Source: Hydrogenophaga sp. 2FB (GTDB lineage: Bacteria > Pseudomonadota > Gammaproteobacteria > Burkholderiales > Burkholderiaceae_C). Taken from it: a stretch of DNA of 64,000 nt. Shown piece by piece: positions 8,536-17,500 of this stretch. The stretch's first letter is position 1; every line of letters begins with the position of its first letter. Below the pieces are notes generated by a model. It was not told where the DNA came from. It saw nothing but the letters and a program-made list of their open reading frames with translations, and made no database searches. The DNA lies in the NCBI RefSeq assembly GCF_005503365.1, contig NZ_SCML01000027.1:21050-85049 (forward strand). Reading direction: 5' to 3'. A program made the position numbers and the translations under genes.

Positions 8536-11500
8536 TCAGGCCGACAGCAGGAAGTCCGCCTGCGTGACGGCGTTGGTGCCGACACCGTTGACACCCAGCA
8601 GCACGATGCTGTCCAGCCCGTCGATCGCGACGCTGCTGTCGTTGCCCAGATCGGCGATCACCACGCGCAGGTTGAAGGTGCCCGCGTTGATGCCGAACGA
8701 CGAGATGTCGATCTGATCCTGCCCACCGGCCGGGGTGGCGTCGAAGTCGAGGATCGTGTCGTTGCCGAAGCCGGCGGCGAAGACAAAGACGTCGTTGCCC
8801 GCGCCGCCCGCCATCGTGTCGTTGCCGGCACCGCCGGTCAGCCGGTCGGCCCCGGCACCGGTGCTGAGGAAGTCGGCACCGGCCTGGCCGTCGACCACGT
8901 TGGCGCCCGTGTCGAAGACGATGCTGTCGTCGCCCTGGCTGCCGATCACGTTCTCGATCGTGGCAAGCAGGTCGTTGCCGATCTCAGCACTGCTGGCGCT
9001 GACATCCGTCACGGTCGCGCCGGCGGCCGTTCCCGCCAGGTTGTAGGTGTCGGCGCCGGCGCCACCGGTGTAGCTGTCGTCGCCATCGCCCACCATGGCG
9101 AAGAAGGTGTCGTTGCCGGCACCGCCGGTCGCCGTGTCGTTGCCGATACCGCCGATCACGGTGTCGCTGCCGCCCTCGCCGTTGATCGTGTCGTTGCCGG
9201 CACCACCCAGCACGACGTCGTCGCCGGCACCGGCATTGATGACGTCGTTGCCGCCCTGACCGTCGATGATGTTGGCGCCAGCGTTGCCGGTAATGTTGTC
9301 ATCGCCCTGGCTGCCGAGGATGACCTCGATCGAGTTGAGCGTGTCGGACCCGATGTCCGCGCTGCTCGCAGCGGTGGCCGTGACCGTGGCTCCCGCCGTG
9401 GTGGCCGAGAGGTCGAGGGTGTCGATGCCCGCGCCGCCCAGGTAGCTGTCGTTGCCGTCGCCCGCGACGGCGAAGAAGGTGTCGTTGCCGCCACCGCCAT
9501 TGAGCGTGTTGGCTGCGGCGCTGCCGGTCATCAGGTCGTTGCCCGCGCCGCCGGTCACGTTCTCCACGTTGGCGACCGATTCAAAGCCCGTGGCCAATCC
9601 GGTCCCGAGGTTGATGGTCAGCGCCGTGGTGGTCGCGCCGTAGTTCAAGGTGTCGGCGCCAGCGTCCATGTCGAGCGTGATGGCCTCGACGTTGGTGGCT
9701 TGGGAGCCGGCAAAGGCGGCAATCGCGGTTCCGGCCAGCAACACGGCCAGCGAATTGGCCGCTGCGGTGCCACGGATGTTGACGCGGTCGTTGCCCACGC
9801 CGCCATCCATGGTGTCGGTTCCATCGCCGATCAGGTAGTTGAAGATGTCATCGCCTTCGCTGCCAGCCAGCGTGTCGTTCCCGGCGCCGCCGTTGAGCGT
9901 GTCGTTGCCCAGCCCGCCGACCACGATGTCGTTGCCGGCGCCGGCGTCGATGACGTCGTTGCCCCCCTGGCCATCGATCACATTGACACCGCCGTTGACG
10001 GTGATCGTGTCATCGCCCTGGCTGCCAATGAAGTTCTCGATCGCGGAGAGCACATCGGTCCCGGTCTGCGCCCCGATGGCGGAGGTGGGGGTGATGGTCA
10101 CGCCAGCGGTGACCGCCGACAGGTCGTAGGTGTCGTTGCCGGCACCACCCGTGTAGGTGTCGTTGCCGTCGTTCAGTGTCGCGACGAAGCGGTCGTCGCC
10201 ACCGCCGCCGTTCAGCGAGTTGGCCTGCGCGTCGCCGGTCAGCACGTCGGCGCCGGCGCCGGTCGCCACGTTCTCGATGCCCGCGATGCTGCTGAAGCCG
10301 GAGGCGGTGCCGGTCGACAGGTTCACCGTGACCGCCACCGCCCCCGCGTAGGTCAGCGTGTCGACGCCGCCCAGCAGGTTGGCCGTGACGGATTCGACGT
10401 TGACCACCGTGCCACCCGCCACCGCGGTGAGTGCCGCGCCGTCGAACGTGACGGCCAGGTTGTTCGCGGCTGCGGTGCCGGTGACGTTGAGGCTGTCCAG
10501 GCCGACGCCGCCATCGACGGTGTCGGTACCTTCGCCGAAGAGGTAGTTGATGGTGTCGTTGCCGGCACCCGCGTTGATGCTGTCCGCGCCGGCGCCGCCG
10601 TCGATGATGTCGTTCTCACCGAGCCCGTTGATCGAGTCCGCGCCGCCACCACCGAAGATGATGTCCTGGCCTTCCGTGCCGTTGAGCACCTGGGCCGCGG
10701 CGGCTGCGGGGATCGAGTCGCCGGTCACGACGGTCACGGCCGAGGTCACGGTCTCCACGGTACCGCCGTTGTCGGTGAAGCTCACCTGCAGCCGCAGTTC
10801 CCGGTTGACCTGAGCGGCACCCGGCGTGAAGGTCTGCAGCGTGGCACCCGCGATGTTCGTGAAGCCGGCGCCGCCGCCGCCCACGCCGGTGTTGACGGCC
10901 TGTTGCCACTGGTAGCTGAAAACGACGCCGACCATGCCATCGGCATCGCTGATGCCCAGGGTCGCGGCGGTGAGCGTCTGGCCTTCGGTGGGTGTGGTGT
11001 CGCTGATCGTGGGTTGTCCGACCGCCGCGTCATTGGTCGCACCGACCACCGAGGTGGCGGCGGAGTAGACGTTCTCAAGCACGTCGTTGGCGTCCTTGTA
11101 GACCGCCCGCACCCGCAGCGCGAGCCCGTCTTCGAAGACCCGCGGCGTGAAAGTGGGGCCGGTGGCCCGCGAGACTTCTCCGCCATCGTTCTCGATCAGG
11201 ATGTCCTCGAAGATACCGGGGCGGACCTCGGCCTGCCAGAAGTACGCGATCGGGCCGGTGATGGCGCCCGTCGGGTTGGTGCCGCTGACGTTGTCCAGGT
11301 CGGTCACGCCGAGCGCCGAGACGGTGAGCGGTTCGCCGATGGCGGGCGAGGTGTCGCTGATCGTCAGCAGGCCTTCCGGATCGAAGTTGAAGCCTTCTTC
11401 AGCGATGAAGGCCGCCCCATCCGAGAACTGCAGGCGTTCAATGTTGCGCACCACGTCGATGCCATCCGAACCCGCCACGCCATCCACCACGTGGGCCACC

Positions 11501-14500
11501 TGCCAGACGTCGTTCTCGATGAAGGTGACTTCGTAGTTCCCGAACACATCCGAGAACACCGCGGTGTCCCAGTCGGGGGTGTCGGCCATCAGGATCTCGC
11601 GCGCGATCGTGAGCTGGCCGGGGTTGTAGATGCCGTCGAAAACGCGCCCCTGCAGCTCCAGATCGGTCATGGTGTCGTAGCTCGCGATCTCCGCACCCGT
11701 GCCATCGGCGTTCGCCCGCACGCTGATGCGCACGTTGAGCCAGGCGTCACCGTCGATGATGTCGTTGCCGCCGCGGCCTTCGAGCAGGTCGCTACCGGCA
11801 CCGCCGAGCAGGATGTTGCCGGCGAACGATGTCACCGGGTCCTCCAGCCCCATGCCGACGCCGAGCACTTCGTCCAGAAGCTCCTGCAGACCCTCGATGA
11901 GGCTGATGTTGGTGAGCACGCTGCCGGTGGCCCCGGAGAGTGCCATGGCGGTGGCGTCGTTGTCGTCGCCGGACAGAATGTCGGCATGGGCCGAGCCCGA
12001 CACCCCTTCGATCGAGGTGAAGCGTGCCAGCACCGTGGCGTTGGACACGGGCACCGGCGTTTCGTCGAAGGCGCGCAGCAGCAGGTCCGCCGTGACACCG
12101 AACGGATCGTCCTTGAAGCCGGCCCAGTCGAAGCCCGAGCCGCCTTCGTAACGGTCCACCTGGCCACCGTTGCCGAACATGATGTCGTCGCCACCTTCGC
12201 CGTCCATGCGGTCGGAGATGGTGTTGCCGATGAAGACGTCGTGGCCGACTGCCTGGTCGCGCCCGAGGGCGTCGAAGTTCTCGCCGGCGCTGCCATCGGC
12301 CATGCCCAGTTCGATCCAGTCGTCGCCTTCGTTGCCGAACACGAATTCGTTGGCGCGCGCGCCCAGGATGAAATCGTTGCCGGTTCCACCGAAGGCTTCG
12401 GACGGGTCTTCGCCCGTCACGATGAAGTCGTTGCCATGGCCACCGAGGATGAGGTTGGCGCCATTGCCGCCATGGATCGCATCGTTGCCGTCACCGCCTT
12501 GCATGTTGTCGTCGCCGCCGAGGTCCGTCATGATGTCGTCGCCGCTGCCGCCGAAGACGAAGTCGTTGCCGTCGCCGCCTTCGAGCCGGTCATTGCCCGC
12601 ATCGCCCCACAGCGTGTCGTCGCCAAGGCTGGAGATGATGGTGTCGTCGCCGGCGGTGCCCCCGAGTACGACGTGGTCTTCACCGCTGTACTTCAGGTAG
12701 TTCGCATCGGGCGTCGAGGTGCCGGGGTCGTTGCGCAGCACCAGCGGTGTCAGGCTGCCTTCACCGGTCGGGTCATCGCGTCCCTCCAGCCCGAGGCCGG
12801 TGAACTGCCGCGACGCATCGACTTCCAGTGTGAAACCAGGGGCCGTGAAGACGTCGCCCGGCATGTGCGAGGCGTCGGTGTTGGCCATCACCATCCGGGC
12901 GAAGGAGTTGTTCTCGAGTTCGGTGAGGAAGTTGAGCCCCTGCGTGCGCTCGAGGTAATAGAAGCGGTCGCCGTCCTGCAGCTTTTCCATCTGCTCTTCG
13001 AACACGAAGTTGAAGGTCGAGCCGAGCAGACCGCCAAAGGGCATCTGCTTTTCGGCCAGGCCACCGATCCACAGGTCGATGGCGTCGACACCGGTGGTGG
13101 TGGTGCCGGCCGCGTTGGCATAGGCATTGCGGCCGTACAGGAAGTCGAGCCGGTCCTCCGGCGCATCAATGCCGCCGTAGACCAGCGCAATGGCCGCCGC
13201 GCGTTTCTCGTCCACCGTGTCGGCGGCGAGCAGGGTTGCATGCGTGCCATAAGCGGCGATGAAGTTGACCACCGAGGCTTCGTGCTTGATGTGCTGCATG
13301 AAGTCGACCCAGTTCTCGTAGGGCTTGAGCTGGGCGTCGCCAGTCACGCCGTAGAAGTCGCGCCGAGCGGCGTTGAGCGTCGGCACGCCGGTGTCGCGTC
13401 CGCGCATGATGTTGATGGCCGCGAGGTCCAGCGGCAGGCCGAGCAGGTTGTTGCGCAAGGCATCGGTCACGAACTCGTCGATCTCGTTGCCCTGCTGCCG
13501 CGTGAGGCCCCGGGCCAGCGCGCCAGCCGCCGCGTCGGCGCTGATGCCGCCGGGCGCGAACTGGAGCGGGTTCAGGAAGGCCTCGATCAGCCCCATCTGC
13601 TGGGTGGGATCTTCGGCGCTCGGGATCATGTTGAAGTCAGCGTCGAAGCGGTCCACGGTTTCGGTCAGCATCGAGTGACCGAAGCGGTACACCGTGTGCG
13701 CGAACTCGGCCACGATCGCCGGATTGATCTCCGTGTCGTAGACCTGGGTGGCGGCGAAGAAGATGTCGATCTGCGGCTGCACCTTGCGGGCGAACTCTTC
13801 GAACACCAGGTGCTGGTACTGCATCTCGGTGCCGAAGCGCGCCGCCTGGAACAGGCGTTCGCCGTCCCACGAGCCGTCGGGCAGGTGCCATTCGTCGATG
13901 AAGGCCTGGTCGCCCGTGGCCATGATCACGGCCTTGGTGTGCTCCACGAGCCGGTTGTGTTCGGCGTGGAAGATGTGGTGGATGCCGGTCAGCGCGATGT
14001 TCTCGTTGACGCGTCCGTCGCCGGCCATGAAGTGGGCGTCGAGAAACTCGTCGTCGTAGAAGCCCGCGGCCGGTGTGCCGCCAACGATGTCGTCAGCGTC
14101 GGCCTGCAGCGGTGCTCCTTGGCTGCTCACCGGGTTGGCGGTGTGCGCGATGTCGGCCAGGAAGGGGTGGCCGGTGCGCACGGCCAGACTGGCGTTGATG
14201 GGTGCGTCCGGCGTGCCGGAGGCCAGCGTGCCGCCAACCTGCTGCACGATCTGCACGAAACCGGTGACCGGGTCGGGAATGAAGTTGCCGTATTCGTCGG
14301 CTGCGACGAGGGGCAGGTTGAGCGCGTCCATGTCGTCGAGTTCGACGCCCAGAAGGTCGCGTGCCTGCGCCTTGACCACCGCCCAGGTCGCCATGCCGCC
14401 GAGCTCGACGTCGTCATCGGTGCCGAAGATGCCGTCTGCGCCGAGGTCGCGGTTGGTAATCAGTGCCCCTGTCGCCACGGGCTTGCCCTCGGCATTAAGC

Positions 14501-17500
14501 TCGTAGGAGCGCAGGAACACCTGGTGCGAAGAATGCGAGGTGTAGGTCTGGTTCTGGTCGATGAAGGGCGTCGTGAGGTTGCGTGCTTCATGCGTGGTGT
14601 CGTCGGCGGTGCCCAGCACGCCGTCCGCGCCCGGACCCGCGACCTGCGTGGCGCGCGTGAGCACCAGGAAGTTGCTGTTGCCGCCGGGCACGAAGAGCGG
14701 GTCGTCCTCCTGAAGCGGCACGAAGATCGCGCCATTGCCGCCCTTTTGCACCAGGTCGAGACCGTGGTCGAAGAACTGGCCGAAGAAGGTCATGAAGGCG
14801 TTGAACGGCGCCGACAGGCCCTCGTCAGGCGCTGTGTTCGGAATCACCAGCAGGGTGCCGGCCGGAATCGGCACGCCATCGAGGTCGAGCAGCACGCCGT
14901 TTTCGTCCAGCGTGCCCAGGCCGGCGTCCACGAACGCGCTGATCGCCGCCGGGTTGTTGCTCGTCATGTCGACGATCAGGTTGCTGATGATGCGCGGGTC
15001 GGCATCGACCACGTTCGAATTGGTGCCGTAGTTGGTGTTGGTCAGAGGCGCGCCCGGGCCAAGGACGATCGAGTCACCGTCTTGGTCGTCGCGAAACACC
15101 GGATCGACCAGACGAGGGAAGGACCCGTCGGCCGCGCCGAAGCCGGACTGGCCTTGCACCAGGTTGTTGTACGTGCCATCCACCGTGCGCACGCCGAGCG
15201 GCGCACGCGGGTTCCCGAAGATGTCCATCAGCTCCTCGCCGGCCGCGTGCCGTTCCGAGATCTTGATCTGCTCGAGGATGAACTGCAGGTCGGACTGGAT
15301 GAAGCGCACGCCCGCGCTGTCGACCAGCGCCTCGGAGGGCAGGGGGGCCGGAGGCACCACCACCGCAACGCCGGCAACCGGGTCGGTGGCGTCCGAATAC
15401 ACGGTCTCGATCACGCCGTTGGCGTCCTTGTAGACCGCGCGCACCCGAATGGCCAGACCATCAAGGTCCCCGGTGACCCGGAAGGTCGGGCCGTTGACCG
15501 AGGCCGGCACACCACCGCCGAGATCGACGATGTCTCGGAAGACACCGGGCAAGCGCACCGGGTCGGGTTCGTACTGCCATGTGTAGCTGATCGGACCGTT
15601 CACCACGCCGCCGGGGTTGTCCGCGTCGGTGAGCAGAGGCGACACGGTCAGCAACTGGTTGATCTGCGGCGTGTCGTCGCTGATCGTGACCGCGCCGGCA
15701 GGGCCATTGTTGGTGCCGGACAGCAGCACGGCCTGATCGGAGAACTGCAGGCGTTCGACGTTGCGCACGATGTCGGTACCGTCGGTGCCCACGTTGTCGG
15801 TCACGGTGGTGCGTCCGTCCGCGCCGGTGGTGACGGTGTAGCTGGCGCGCAGGCCGGAGAACATCGCGGTGTCATAGTCGGGCCCGTCGGACATCAGGAC
15901 CTCGCGCACGATGCTGAGCTGGCTCGGGTTGATCTCGCCCGAGAGCATGCGCGGCACCAGTTCCTTCATGCTGTCGACGCTGGTGAGACCGGGCACGCCC
16001 GACACGGCGATCCGCACGTTGAGCCAGGCGTCGCCGTCGATAATGTCGTTGCCGCCGCGTCCCTCGATGAGGTCGCTGCCGTCGCCGCCGAGAATGATGT
16101 TGCCCGCGCCAAACGATGTGGTGCCGGCCGGCAGAACGTCCTGCAGGCCATCGATCAGCGCAATGTTGGTCAACACGCTGCCCGTGAAGCCGGCTTGAAG
16201 GATCTCCGTGGTGTCGGCGTTGTCGCCGCGCAGGAAGTCGGCGTGGGCCGAGCCCGACAGGCCTTCGGTGAACGCGAAGCGGTCCATCATCCCGGCACTC
16301 GAGTTGACCACCGGCGGCACCACAAAGTCGTTGACCATCATGTCGGCGGTCACGCCGTACTTGTCGAACTTGTAGATGGCCCAGTCAAAGCCCGAGCCAC
16401 CGTCGAAGTGGTCTTCACCGTCCGAGCCGCTGAAGATGTCGTCGCCGCCTTCGCCGATCAGCTCGTCGAAGCCACCGCCGGAGATCAGCACGTCGTTGCC
16501 GATGACGCCGTCGCGGAACAGCGGGTCGGAACTGTCGCCCGTGGTGCCGTCCTGTGTGCCGAGTTCAATCCAGTCGTGGCCTTCGTTGCCGAGCGTGGGC
16601 AGGTTGCCCTTGCTGCCGAGGATGAAGTCGTCGCCCTGGCCGGCGAACACCTCCGACACGTCTTCGCCGGTGATGATGAAGTCGCTGCCGTCGCCGCCGA
16701 TGATCAGGTTGGCGCCGTTGCCGCCCTGGATGACGTCGTGGCCGGCGTTGCCTTTGAGCACGTCGTCGCCGCCGCGGTCGGTGATGATGTCGTCGCCGTC
16801 GCCGCCGTCGACCTGGTCGTTGCCGTCACCACCTTCGATGCGGTCGTTGCCGCCATCGCCGTAGATGGTGTCGTCCCCGATGCTGGCGATCAAGGTGTCG
16901 TTGCTGTCGGTGCCGCCGAGCACGACGTGCTCGTCGCCGGTGTAGCGCAGGTAGTTGGTTTCAACGGCGGCGGTGGTCGGGTCGTCGCGGATCACCAGCG
17001 GTGTCAGCTCGGTTCCGCCCTCGGTCGGGTCATCGTGGCCATCGACACCCAGGCCCGTGAACTGCTGGGCCTGGTTGACCTCGAGGATCAGGCCGGGGGT
17101 CGAGAAGATGTCGGCAGGCAGGTGCGTCGCATCGGTGTTGAGCATCACCAGCTTGGCGAAGGTGTTGTTCTCCATCTCGGTGAGGAAGTTCAACCCGGCC
17201 AGGCGCGACAGGTAGTAGAAGCGGTCGCCGTTCTGCAGCGCTTCCATCTGGCTTTCGAAGACGAAGTTGAAGGTCGAACCGAGCAGGCCGCCAAAGGGCA
17301 TCTGCTTCTCGGCCAGGCCGCCGATCCAGAGGTCGATATCGTCGACGCCGGTGGTTGTCACGCCGTTCGGGCCACTCACATAGGCACCGGTGCTGTTGAG
17401 GAAGTCGAGCCGGTCGCCATCCTCTGCGGTGAAGGTGCGCTCCTCGGCGGTACCGGCGTTGAGAACCGCGCTGCCGCCGAAGACCAGTGCGGCGGCCACC

